This document shows positions 1 to 10,033 of a stretch of 64,000 bases of DNA, one piece after another. Source of the DNA: Tremella fuciformis (taxonomy: Eukaryota > Basidiomycota > Tremellomycetes > Tremellales > Tremellaceae); the NCBI GenBank assembly GCA_032768795.1, contig CP136491.1:310001-374000 (forward strand), in the 5' to 3' direction. Made by a program: the position numbers and the translations under genes. Position 1 is the stretch's first letter. Each line of letters opens with the position of its first letter. The notes under the pieces are model-generated. The model was not told the origin of the DNA. It did no database searches and saw only the letters and a program-made list of their open reading frames with translations.

Positions 1-40
1 CAATGCCTGAGCTGTATAGCTTACTTCACAGCGCGGACAG

Positions 41-1539
41 ATGATCTCGGACATTCCTGCGATGCACGATCCGTCCCTCAACACCGAGTCGTTCTCCCTC
101 CGAGGTCAGCTTGCAAGCCCGAATGATCTCCTCGCAGCAGCTGACTCGTAGCTACGCCGTCGTCGTCTCGGTTACCTAGTGGGACCACGCGCAATCCGTT
201 TTGCCATAACTGCCAGGCGAACCAGACTCTCATCATGAATATGCTCGCCAACTACCTGCCAGACGATCAGGTACTACGAGCTGGATGCCAGATCTTGAAT
301 CAATGCTCATATGCAGGACCCGTCTTTCCCCTCTCTCTATGCCGACCTTCCGAGCTACCTCGCCAGTCTGCACGCCAGGTATCCGCCTGTGTGCCAAGAG
401 TGTCAGCCTGCAGTCGAGGAAGCTTTGCGACGGTCAGATCAGCGCGCGCAGGTCGAGGCGTGGGGCTCGGCTCTCAATAGAGGCGCTAACCACGCTCGGG
501 TGGCAGAAGGGGCAGGAGAGCCGACAGGACTCCGATTGTGGTCGTGGCGGCTCAAGGGCGCGTTATGGGTGGGGCATCTGGCTCTGAACTTTGCGGCTTG
601 CCTTGCTGGTGAGTCCTTCAGCTGAGAATACTCGACCCAGCTGATGTTCAGCGTCTCACCTGGTCGACTTGACGCCGGCACTTGCGACCGATCAGCCGAT
701 GCTTGCTGCACTCGCGTTGTTGACAGTCGACCTGCTGTCAATATGGTGGATTGCATGGGACCCATTCGAGTACCGACGTGAACTGCTTGGTGTCAACGCC
801 CGTCGATCTCTTCGGAGCGCATGGAAGGTTCGTTGCAACCTTGCGTGGCGGGCTGGATCTGACTCCGCAGAGAGACATGGCGGCACTGTGGCTATCGAGA
901 CTGGCTTTCGCCCTGTTGTCGTTATACTGGACCATGAGTCAGTCGACTGCTCGGTCCCATCGGCTTGCAGCTATAGCAACACTCAGCGTGGAGTCTGTCG
1001 TGCGTTTCGCCTGAAAAAGCCATGCTCTTCGCTCATGTCAGATTCTCTTTCATGCCTTTTTCGCCCAAAAGGCGTCTCGGCCCATCCAGATCTCCTTGGT
1101 CCGGCCTGCGCAACCCCATGTCTCGTTCACTTCTACTCCCCATCGATCGAGTACGCATGCAAGTAAGACACAAACTGGCATATCGCAGGACGGACTCTCC
1201 GAACATGTCTTGTCGCATAGAGCTTCAAACCCGATATTTGGCGAAACCTCATGGAAACCTAAGACAGGCATTGCAGATGGGCCCGAGCCCATGGACTGGG
1301 AGCCGTCTCCTAGCTTGCGCCGCCGACCCCTGGCAACTACCCAGCAAGATGACCAGGAAGTGGACGAGATCACGCCTCCGCGCAAGTCTGATTGGGACGC
1401 ATTTGCCACTAATCGACAACGGATGTATCCGCAGAAAACAGAGGAGACCGGTCTGGAGTCTCTGCTGGCTGGATGGGGCATACGGGAACGAGATGCCCGA
1501 GAGACGAACAACCGCAGACAGAGAGGATGGTTCTGGTAG
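41..1539 (+). CDS. ima1: Ima1-type inner nuclear membrane protein, 3' part (5' end lies outside the window)
   Basis: Exons 41-104, 152-270, 317-608, 652-827, 871-999 and 1042-1539 join in one frame, with GT-AG introns of about 42-47 bp. The reading contains the Ima1 N-terminal domain: a CX2C pair (FCHNC), the segment NQTLIMNMLANYLPDD, then LPSYLASLHARYPPVC followed by a second CX2C. Membrane segments follow around TPALATDQPMLAALALL and WLSRLAFALLSLYW. The C-terminus carries the PEPMDWEPSPS-type motif and a late TGLESLL segment, as in fungal Ima1. Family knowledge: S. pombe Ima1 and human TMEM201/Samp1 sit in the inner nuclear membrane, and the N-terminal cysteines bind zinc. The first zinc-binding half and the start codon lie left of base 1. 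It converges on the first array gene. The family call is strong; function in this species is inferred. Confidence 0.85.
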
Positions 1540-1680
1540 CGGAGTGTCATTGTCATTGTCCATGCCAAAGTGTCCATATGGCAACACGAAAAGAAACATA
1601 AAGACCCAGGCGCCATATCCTTGACGGCTAGTGCTGTTCAGCATCCCTGCTCTTCGTCTGGTCGTCCTCGCCTTGCCGGG

Positions 1681-2402
1681 CTAAGTCGACTCGTAGTAAT
1701 ACACATAGTTGCTCTGCGTGCACTCCTGGGCTGTCCCGGAATTGAACGCGTCGGTGTAGCACCAATACGTCGAGGTGTCCGTCCTATAAGAGATCATAAA
1801 TTGAGGGGCATTGTCGGTGTTTGCGTGAGTCGCGCACTGCGCCACAGCATCCGAGTCGGACGACGCGACGAGATTGTAGAATTCTGTGTCGGTCGTTCCG
1901 GCTGGAGCATGTCAGTTGCGGTCATGGCTGACGGGGAGCCGGAGCCCGACTCGAGACTCACAGTAGCCGCCATAACACGCGACCCAGTAGAAACCACTGG
2001 TATTCGGCGGCGGGTTGGCGGACAGCCGGGCTTTCGGTGCACCTGCCCGTCACCTCCTCTCCAAGCTGCGCTCCAGGGACGCGGGGGGCTTACTGTGAAC
2101 GCGGGAGGGGTCGTATAGCCTCACAGGGGCCCGGATGGGCAGTCCTCTGCCCACTCAGCGCTGTGCGCACGTATCACATACAGACGACGTACCGCTTGAA
2201 CCTGTCGGAGTTCGTCAACACCCTGCCTGCGTCAGCGTCCCTCCCGCCAGTGAACAAGATGGGCGGCTCACCGTGTGCCTTCTCTCTTCTCCGGCGCAGC
2301 AGAGTCGGGCCATGACATGGACCGGGCGGCGTCGACGCTGCCTGAGGCTCCGAGCGCCGTCCCGGCCAGTGTCAGAGTCAGAAGCGTGCCGAAGAACAAC
2401 AT
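1681..2402 (-). CDS. RLYDP-family secreted proprotein, array copy 1
   Basis: Unrecognised small secreted protein, about 171 aa. Exons on the minus strand: 2402-2272, 2222-2193 (30-nt microexon), 2146-2094 (53 nt), 2042-1962 and 1901-1681; the sum is 172 codons. The N-terminus (MLFFGTLLTLTLAGTALGAS) is a clear signal peptide, followed by SMSWPD and a Lys-Arg pair. The microexon encodes a decapeptide ending NSDRFKR. Next come GLPIRAPVRLYDPSRVHS and APKARLSANPPP. The C-terminal domain has four cysteines in the contexts VACYGG, AQCATH, YWCYT and QECTQ, and ends near NYVYYY. Signal peptide, basic pairs and cysteines suggest secretion, Kex2-like cleavage and disulfides. It is the last member of the array and converges on ima1. 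The GCYGG opening recalls WSC domains, but only four cysteines are present. Confidence 0.8.
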
Positions 2403-2560
2403 GTTGGATGTCAGTGGGTGAATCTGTGACCGTCACCAGTCGTATTGATCTTCTTTGTACCATCGCCGAAGCCTCGTCGTGAAGCGACAAGCATAAACAT
2501 GGCTTCTTCGTTCTGGCCCGGACAAACTCAAGATCGTACGGACTGGCCCAGCGAGTGACG

Positions 2561-2610
2561 CATGTTCTGTCGATGGTCTTGGCGGATTAGAGTTAGTCCG
2601 ACAGAACATG
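2561..2610. repeat. Perfect 12-bp inverted repeat with 26-bp spacer
   Basis: CATGTTCTGTCG at 2561-2572 is matched exactly by its reverse complement at 2599-2610. It lies in the 519-bp spacer (2403-2921) between array copies 1 and 2, upstream of copy 1. It could be a hairpin, a dimer-type factor-binding site or a relic of a mobile element. I see no open reading frame attached to it. Confidence 0.6.
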
Positions 2611-2921
2611 ACATGTCGCACGGGATGGTCGTTGTGGCTCCGGATTAGACTTTTTGTTTTCTCATGGGTGGCGTCAGACTACTGGGGTGATTGTCAGGTT
2701 CGGCTGCAGCTCGGATCCCGCGAATGAGTGGACATGACGAATGGATGGGCAGTCCAGCGACGAGCGGCGCAGGAGGCGTGGAGCGTGTCCTTCCCCGGGC
2801 TAGCGTTGACGAGCTTGCAAGCCGAGAGTCATACGGCCTGGACAGTCTTCAAGTCCCAGAATGCGGAGCTGCATAAGTACTACGCATGCCGCACTCTGTG
2901 CTCCTCGAATCCTCGATGGTC

Positions 2922-3605
2922 CTACACCCTGTACGGCAACGTCTCGTACCAGGCGTAATTATCCTCGGTGCAGTCCTGGAAGCTGCCTGCGCCATACGCG
3001 TACGTCCAACACGAGTACGTCTCGACGCTCGAGTCGTACTGGATGACCAGAGTCACCGTGTTGTCGGCCTTGGCATACGACGAGCACTGCGCCAGCGCGT
3101 CGTCGTCGTCCTCGGCGGTGATGGAGTAGAAGGTTGTCTGGGACACCTCGGCTATGCCGCCCCAACAGCCCTGCGAGTAGTATCCGTTGGCCGTGTCGGG
3201 CGGTGGGGTAGCGGAGAGCCGAGCCTTGGGCGCGCCTGAGCTTGAGTGGCACTACCTCGTTTGAGCTTACGAAGCTTACTGTGGACTCTGGAGGGGTCGT
3301 ACAGCCTCTCGGGGACCCGTGGTGGTAGTCCTCTGTCCGTCAGCTTTGAGTCCAAAGTGATTGGCTGTGGCTCCGCCCGGGCACGCACCTTCTGACACGA
3401 TCAGCGTTGCTCAGCTCTCTGAGCGTCAGTCCCCCTTTTCTTGGTCACCTCTGGTGCATCACATAGCCCACCTTCTTGCTTGTGGTGTCGACGCCCGTGC
3501 CATGTCAGGCCATGACCGCGGGCTGGCATGATTTGAAGCAGGCAGCGCTAACGCCGTATGCGCCCAAGTCAAAGCGAGTACAGTGATTGCCTTTGCGAGC
3601 AGCAT
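2922..3605 (-). CDS. RLYDP-family secreted proprotein, array copy 2 (one intron fewer)
   Basis: About 176 aa. Exons 3605-3472, 3418-3389 (30-nt microexon), 3332-3280 (53 nt) and 3235-2922; the sum is 177 codons. The signal peptide is MLLAKAITVLALTWAHTALA, followed by PRSWPD. Two Arg-Arg pairs flank the microexon decapeptide (QARR, then ELSNADRVRR), so excision of this segment by a Kex2-like protease is plausible. GLPPRVPERLYDPSRVHS and APKARLSATPPP follow. The four cysteines sit in GCWGG, AQCSSY, YSCWT and QDCTE, with NYAWY near the end. The intron found in the other copies after the first-cysteine exon is missing here, and the two exons are fused in frame. No function is recognised. Confidence 0.8.
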
Positions 3606-4321
3606 GTTGTTCAGCAGCAAGTCAAGGAGAGCCATTATTTGCCATGTCATCTGTTGATGCCCTCCAGCGGCTAGCCGCGGGGTCGACCTCGTCCGACCTC
3701 CTCCAGCTCTTATCGACTCCGGTTCCGCACCTGTGACATCAGTTCCTAAGAGGCTGAGGGTCAAAGCGGCTGACCGGGCACATGGTTATGCCAAGCATTG
3801 CCTTGAAGCAGGACCGTCGAGGCAGACATGACATGGCGCGCGGGAGTGAATTTGTGGCGTCCGCTTGTCGCCGACAATATAGTAATGCGCCGGATGTCCG
3901 TGTGTGCCCGCATCGTCGCGTCGTTTGTCTATTGTTCTCCAGGCATGTGGTTGAGCTTAACTTGCTCCACGCCGTGTCAGACTTCCCAAAGCACGACGAC
4001 GTAAGTGCTGGCGCACGGACGGGTTAGTGAACCGAAAGGCTCTCGCCGCGGTTCGATCACCTTCTTGCACTTCATCGTTGTATCGCACGGCTTCGCTCAC
4101 CTATACGTCTCTAAAGTGGTTCCTCAATCACAAAGACCGTCAGATAGGTAGGCATATATTGGTGATTAATACCCACGCCAAGGAAGCACCAACCTGAACT
4201 GAGGCCATGTCCGCATTGCATATCTGTTCTTCTCTACATTCAAAGCTTCGCCCTGATGTAAAGTACCCATTGTTCGAGTCACACTTACCCTCGTAGACAT
4301 ATCAGATGAGATAGATGTTGA
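3606..4321. other. Array spacer without a supported gene
   Basis: This 716-bp stretch between copy 2 and the Gly-rich candidate contains no reading frame with recognisable features. It presumably holds the promoter of copy 2, which is transcribed leftward from 3605, and the 3' end of the Gly-rich candidate. Confidence 0.5.
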
Positions 4322-4900
4322 TCACCCGCCAGTGTTAGCCAGAGTGATAGAACTGGTGCCAGATGCCGAGAAATAGACATAGTTTCCGCCGCCTCCGCCC
4401 CCAGCGCAGTGGTCGCCGCCGTGGCCCCCGCTATGGCCGCCTCTCCCTCTTGCTTCGCCATACTGAGCAGAAACACCGCCTCCGCCCCCAAAGCCTCCCG
4501 CCCCGCCATTGATACCTGTGAGCAACCGGCGAGCACCCCCGTCCACGTCGGGATGATCTTCTGACTGATCTGATTGGTGAGTCAGTCAGGTAAGGGACCT
4601 TGGAGCAAATTACCCACACGGATGAGACATGGTCGAGCTCATTGACAAGACAGATTCGCTCAAATGTCACCCGTTGTCCTTCGTCAATGTAGACAAGCTC
4701 GGGACCGTCAGACAAGTGAACCTAGGACGCTACGTCTTGATCCGTGAGTTCAGTACGAGGGAGAGGCAATGTCGAATACCGGGAACGATACTTGTCGTTC
4801 TCACAGACGATGCTTCCTTGGCGACCAGAGGTGTGTTTGCCTTGCCCCATCATAGGAAGTAGGAAGACCCAGGTCATCTCCGCAGCAGATTCGAAGGGCC
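4322..4900 (-). CDS. Possible small glycine-rich protein gene inside the array
   Basis: The minus strand shows an exon-like stretch with GPELVYIDEGQRVTFERI and VNELDHVSS. After an intron near 4560-4613 it is followed by a strongly Gly-rich terminal exon (GINGGAGGFGGGGG, then GGHSGGHGGD) ending YVYFSASGTSS..LANTGG and stop at 4322. The composition resembles Gly-rich beta domains such as the ALK/LTK Gly-rich region, but that is only a resemblance. The 5' end is unresolved: an upstream segment near 4760-4900 with the sequence GKHTSGRQGSIVCEND may belong to it, but I could not join the frames with confidence. It is not obviously an RLYDP paralog. The end coordinate at 4900 is approximate. Confidence 0.3.
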
Positions 4901-5002
4901 CATGTCTGATGCAAATGACCCGCGAACGCATTCCGGCCTATTGACCATGTCCAACTACACCACAAATTCGAGCGTCCAGGTCACCACGTCCCGTCCATGT
5001 CC

Positions 5003-5699
5003 TCATGAAGCAGAGTACCAAGCATAGTTGTCGCTCGTGCAATCCTCCTCCGTGCCTCCAGGTGTAGCTCCAGTCCAACATACCCAGTCCTCATTGTCCG
5101 TGTCGTAATATATCACAAAGTCATCAAAGCCTTCCCCAGTAGCTTGAGCGGCACAGGCGGTCACGGCAGTACCATCGCCGCCATCCGAAAAAACATGAAT
5201 GGTGAACTTTTGTCCGTCGCTCGCCGTGGCTGAAAGTGATTAGCTGTCGTCAAAACAGGTAGAACTCACTCAGGTCGGTCGAGCAGTACTGCAAGTCATA
5301 ACCGATCTCTGATGTGGGGGGCGGGGTGGAAGACAGTCGGGCTTTGGGGGCGCCTGCGATTGAGCCATCCCACTGATCGATTACAGGCGCCGTGACTCAC
5401 TGTGGATCCGTGAAGGGTCGTAGAGCCTTTTTGGCGCTCTGAGCGGCATCCCTCTGTCAATCAGCTCTACTTTAATCATGTCTTGAGCTTCACTCACCGC
5501 CTTAGCCGCTCCGAATTATTGGGTGCCCTGGTCGGGTCAGCAGATCTTCTGTGCGCGCAAGCCGTGGGACTTGCTCTGCCTCCCGCTTCGCTGGGACGAC
5601 CGTGCCAGGATACGAGATCGTGCGAGCTTGGGAAGATCTGGCTGCACCGAGTGCAAAGCCTGCCACGGCCATCGTCAACGCGAGGGCTCTGCCCGCCAT
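5003..5699 (-). CDS. RLYDP-family secreted proprotein, array copy 3 (KREAEA processing signature)
   Basis: About 172 aa. Exons 5699-5575, 5527-5498 (30 nt), 5453-5401 (53 nt), 5353-5270 and 5229-5003; the sum is 173 codons. Intron 1 has a GC donor (GCAAGT), the only way I found to keep the family frame. The signal peptide begins MAGRALALTMAVAGFALGA. Splicing joins PAKREAE to APNN, giving Lys-Arg-Glu-Ala-Glu-Ala, the Kex2/Ste13-type signature known from yeast alpha-factor precursors. Then come NNSERLRR, GMPLRAPKRLYDPSRIHS and APKARLSSTPPP. Cysteine contexts are QYCSTD, TACAAQ, WVCWTG and EDCTSD, ending NYAWYSAS. A TATA-like element lies 157 bp upstream of the ATG. Confidence 0.8.
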
Positions 5700-6171
5700 G
5701 CTCCTTGCCAGCTGCACCTGCAACGATTTGCACCGAGAAAGAGCGAAAGGGTTGTTTTTGCTATGGCGAGACCCCCTGCGGTCACGCTTCGGCGATCCAG
5801 TCTTATCATGTTGCGACAACTACTCGTAACCTACGTGGAGCAAGCGGGCAAGGAGTTTATAGTTTCTAGAGGGGTCCGAGCGGAGAGGTCAAAGGTGATA
5901 TGTCGTCAAGTGAAGGGCAGAGACGGAGCGGACACTTGGGGTTCCGGATAACCTTGTCGTCCTGCGCAGCTACAACGCATTCTAGTCGTGGTCTCCGAAC
6001 AGTTACGAGAGTACTGTACTCTATGCAGACACTCCAAGTACTCGATGTGCATCATATCCTCGGGAGTTCCAACCGACACCCGCGTACTGGTACCTGTCCA
6101 CGATCCCGGCTGTGCACACCTTCCAACAATCGCCCTGCCCCTACCCGCCCTTGAGTGATGACCGCAGAAGG
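5700..6171. other. Array spacer, promoter side of copy 3
   Basis: About 470 bp without a supported reading frame between copies 3 and 4. Apart from the TATA-like element I see nothing distinctive. Confidence 0.5.
5856..5861 (-). promoter_or_regulatory. TATA-like element upstream of array copy 3
   Basis: TATAAA reads on the minus strand in the context AACTATAAACTCC, 157 bp upstream of the copy 3 ATG at 5699. The distance is plausible for a core promoter with a short 5' UTR. I did not see an equally clear TATA box in front of every other copy. Confidence 0.35.
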
Positions 6172-6924
6172 TCACTCAGCGTCGCTGTACCAAGCAATGT
6201 TGTATTGGGCACACGGTTGCGAGCTGCCAGCCCCGTGCGTGGGTCCCGAGCAGAGATACTTCTGTGTGGATTGCTGAATGACGACGAAATCGCTGTAGGA
6301 GTTCGAGGCTGCCCATGTCGCGCATGCCAATGCAGCATCCTCGCTGCCGGCGGCAGTGATAGATGTGCTTTCCGTATTGGTACCCGCTATATGGCGGTCA
6401 GCCGCCCACACCCCGGTTTTGTCCCCGCCTGTCCGAAGGCAGGTTGCCCAAGAGCAGCTTTGACTCACAAGCACTGCCATAGCAGCCTTGGAGTGTGTAC
6501 CCGTCGACCGTCGCTGGGGCGGGAGACAATCTCGCCTGGGGTGCACCTAAACGTTGGCTGGTACATGTCTCGAGGGGGCTTACTGTGAATCCTGGAAGGG
6601 TCGTACAACCTTGTGGGCGTTCGGAGGGGCAATCCTCTGAAAGGTCAACTCCGTCCTCCCAAAAACGCATTGACGGCATGCGCCCCTGGCATGGCACTCC
6701 ACGTACCTCCTGACTCGTTCGGCATTCGCAAGTACGCTGTACGGATCAGCTCATCCTCGAGGTAGCGCTCTTTCGTACCGTTGTCTCGGCTTGGCGACTA
6801 GCCGCACCCTTTCTGGCCATAGCAGAGTCTCGAGATCGGCATATCTGGCGGCATGGGGTATGTGCCTCGCCAGCCCGCCGAAGACACTTGTGAAGAACAC
6901 CAGCAAGACCAGGAGAAGCGCCAT
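6172..6924 (-). CDS. RLYDP-family secreted proprotein, array copy 4
   Basis: About 173 aa. Exons 6924-6779, 6736-6707 (30 nt), 6636-6584 (53 nt), 6546-6469 and 6386-6172; the sum is 174 codons. The signal peptide starts MALLLVLLVFFTSVFGG. A Trp-Pro motif (ETLLWPERV) follows, then the microexon decapeptide ending NAERVRR. After this come GLPLRTPTRLYDPSRIHS and APQARLSPAPAT. The cysteine domain has GCYGSAC (an extra cysteine beside the family's first), LACATW, YLCSGP and QPCAQY. It ends IAWYSDAE. Secreted and probably Kex2-processed by inference; no database function is recognised. Confidence 0.8.
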
Positions 6925-7440
6925 TGGATCTTTGCTGCCAAGAGCTGAGAAAGAAACAAAGGCATAGGAATGCATATTCTTTCTCCAGGTTCGGAGACGC
7001 TGCTACCTCGATGGCACAGAGTTCCTTGACTCCCGCCGTGCTCCGTGAAACAACTCTAGTTGTGCGGGAATGCCAAGCCCGAACGGCTGTTTACGTTACG
7101 CCATCGCCGCGTGCACGGACCTGACCTGGTGTGGCGTTGACCCGCGGGCAACTTCGGTCCATCGGGTAGGCGGTGTAGTGGCGCCAACAGCTCCGGCGCT
7201 TCCGATAGGTGAGTTCGGGTGAGGCTACCCCGAGACGTCCCATCCTTGACACCACCGCTCTCATCAAGACAATCTGCTGAAGCCAACGACCATCAGTGAA
7301 GCTTTGATACCTTGAGAGGCCTCCTGTCTGGCCCTCCGATCATAGTGTCCATGATAACATATCTTTCTCTATAAGGGCCGCAATTTTCATAATCATGATA
7401 CCCTTGGAACCTGTCCTTACTCCCTCTGCGTCGACGGTTA
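6925..7440. other. Array spacer
   Basis: 516 bp between copies 4 and 5. No supported gene or structured element seen. Confidence 0.5.
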
Positions 7441-8189
7441 TCAGTTGGACGTGTACCCTGCATAGTCGGTCGTGGTGCAAGTCTCTTCTGTTATTGATGC
7501 TCCCGTCAAGGGCCCTGCGCAGGTGTAAGTGCCGGCGGAGCTGCCGGCGAAAACGATAATATCGGTGAACGAGTGGGACGCCGCCCATGTGACGCATTGT
7601 GATACGGCGTCGGCGGGGGACTCGGCGGAGACCACTGTGTAACTTCCGCCCTGTCCACCTGGGCTCTTGTCAGCGGCAGGTGTGTGTGTCGGACGAAGGC
7701 TTACTAGCGGCATCGTAGCAGCCCTCAAAAGTCCAGCCGTTTGCCGATGCGGGGGCCGGTGAGAGTCGCGCCTGGGGAGCACCTTCATGTCAGCCCCAGC
7801 CGCGCTTTAACGAGGTCGCCTGCTCACTATGTAGTCGCGTGGGATCATATAGCCTCTCAGGCTTGCTGGGAGGAAGTCCTCTAAGAGATCAGCTCTCGCA
7901 TCGAACACCCTACAATCCGGGTCTCGCTTGAGAGGTCCCCTCGCCTTACCAGCATGACTTCACTCACCTTTTGAGCCTTTCGGCATTGGGCAGCTCGCTG
8001 CGAGTATCAATAAAAAAAGACGCTGCTAGCACTCTGTGCTTACCGGCGGCTCCCCGTCGATACCGGCAGAGCGATCTGTGGCCAAACAATGGTGGCAGAG
8101 TCGACGTGTCCTTCGGCGGTGACGATGGCAGGGGCAGCAAGGACCCCGAGGCCCATCGCCAGGAAGATGAGCGCAGAAAGCAGAAACAT
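7441..8189 (-). CDS. RLYDP-family secreted proprotein, array copy 5
   Basis: About 174 aa. Exons 8189-8044, 7997-7968 (30 nt), 7880-7828 (53 nt), 7782-7705 and 7658-7441; the sum is 175 codons. The signal peptide begins MFLLSALIFLAMGLGVLAAP. TAEGHVDSATIVWP follows, a stretch almost shared with the broken copy at 10.4 kb. Arg-Arg precedes and Lys-Arg ends the microexon decapeptide (SRR, then ELPNAERLKR). Then come GLPPSKPERLYDPTRLHS and APQARLSPAPAS. Cysteines lie in EGCYDAA, SQCVTW, YTCAGP and ETCTTT. The C-terminus ends YAGYTSN instead of the usual NYAWY, a local divergence. Confidence 0.8.
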
Positions 8190-8676
8190 CGGGTCGTCGT
8201 TGACGTCTGGATACAAAGCACACCGCGGTCTCCAACAACAGATGTGAATGCAAGAGCACTCCCGGTTTCTTCTCTCGGAGTTCCATATCCACTGCTGTCG
8301 TTGGGTCCAGTAGTGTTTCACGAATGTCTGGAAGATTTCCAGAGCTTCCCTGTTCCTCTCCGCTCACCGGAGATTCTCGTGCCCGTGCTCAACATGGCGT
8401 ATCTCGTGCCGTGGTGCCAAGCATGACTGTCAGTAAGAAATGCACGGGGTTCGCTCGGAGCGAAGGAGGCCGACATATATGACCCAATAGTTGGGGATCG
8501 GCGCCGCAGAAACACTCCGTGGAGTTGGGTCGGCCGTGACCGCGACTGGTGCAGCATGGAGAAACGCTCGTCGTCCATCAAACAATCAAGTCCGCTCTAC
8601 GTAGGTCGGGCGCGTATACTGCGCATATACTGTACCAACATACTCCCCATTGCATTCCGCCACGCACGCCATCGTT
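8190..8676. other. Array spacer
   Basis: 487 bp between copies 5 and 6. I see no supported gene. An AT-richer CATATATG sits near 8475, but its role is unclear. Confidence 0.45.
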
Positions 8677-9501
8677 TTATGACTCGGCACTGTACCACCC
8701 GTAGTTGTACAAGGTACACGGTTGTGGAGTGGTCTCGTCACCGGTCACGTCGGACATGCAGTAGTAGGTAAGAGTGCCCTCAGAGGGGCCTCCGCCGTTG
8801 GTGAAGACGATAAAATCGGCATATGAATTAGGCTGGGCCCACGCAGCGCATTGCGTCGCGGCGTCGGTGCTAGACACGGCACTGATTTTGAGGATATCGG
8901 GATCGCCCCTACCTGTTTACTCGTCAGCTACGTCAAGAGCATCGTATGAGATAGTTGCGATACGGCACGCGTTCGCACAAGGGGTCCCGGCTAGCACCTG
9001 GGGAACGCTTACTGGTGACTCCGTAGCATCCCTGGAACGTATACCCGTCAATGGACGCCGGAGGTGTGGGCGATATTCGCGCCTGCGGCGCACCTGGGCG
9101 TCGGCCCGCTTCTCATTTCGACACGGGACGGTGCCTCACTGTGTATCCGCGAGGGGTCATATAGCCTCGCAGGCGCTCTAGGAGGAAGTCCCCTGGGGCT
9201 TCAGCTTCCTAGCCCCTCAAATAAGAGCGGCGGGCCCGAGTGAAGCCACACTTCGTGGGCAGGACTAATCCCACCTTTTGAGCCGGTCCGCGTTTGGCAC
9301 TTGTCTGAGAAAATCAGCGAAGCATTCATATCTGCCAAGTGCCCAAGCCTACCGTGTTCTCAGTTCCTGGGTCGGCGGGACGACCAGCGGCCACAGCGTC
9401 GGCGGATAGTCCACCTGTTCTTTGGCGGTCGAAGTGATGACGCCGGCCAAACCTCCCACGGCCATCACGAGAATCACCAGCGCGCCGGAGAGGAGGAGCA
9501 T
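8677..9501 (-). CDS. RLYDP-family secreted proprotein, array copy 6
   Basis: About 182 aa, the longest member. Exons 9501-9353, 9304-9275 (30 nt), 9192-9140 (53 nt), 9093-9013 and 8912-8677; the sum is 183 codons. Intron 4 is about 100 bp, twice the usual length. The signal peptide starts MLLLSGALVILVMAVGG. VDYPPTLWPLVVP carries the Trp-Pro motif. The microexon decapeptide is QVPNADRLKR. GLPPRAPARLYDPSRIHS and APQARISPTPPA follow. Cysteine contexts are QGCYGVT, TQCAAW, YYCMSD and QPCTLY, ending NYGWYSAES. No function is recognised; secretion and dibasic processing are inferred from sequence. Confidence 0.8.
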
Positions 9502-10033
9502 GAGTAGGTACGACCGCGAGAACGACTTGGGAGAAGTCGATAAATTCCTTGCTGGATCCCACAAAGTCTTCCTTCCCGTCTCCAGACAACAACTGGATTA
9601 TTGCCGTGTGTCCGAGCTTACTTGCTCATCTCCGCTGCTGGAAGCTGCTGTACCTCTAGAAGTCACCGTGCCTGGGCACGGAGGGAGTGCCAAGCCCGAC
9701 TGTCGGTAAGTTAAGGGCTGCACGGAGAGCTTCCGTGAGAGACATTACCCATGACTCGGGCCTCGGCTCTGGACTCTCCAATAAACCAGTTCAGATGCGT
9801 TTTGGTCTGCCTGACATCGTCCAGAGCCTCCAGATAGATCCGAGCGAGCTCTCAGTCATCCGACCGAAGGACTACAAGCAAGAGCATTCTCGCGCCCCAC
9901 AGATCAATGACCCTCGCTTCATCAAGAATACCATTCGTTCCACCTGAGGGGGTTATACATTTCCATGCAGAGACAAGCTCTCGTGTGTACACAAAGCACA
10001 TCTAACAAGGAGAACGAGTTCGCACACAAAAAG
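9502..10033. other. Array spacer
   Basis: 532 bp between copy 6 and the broken copy. No supported gene. Confidence 0.45.
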
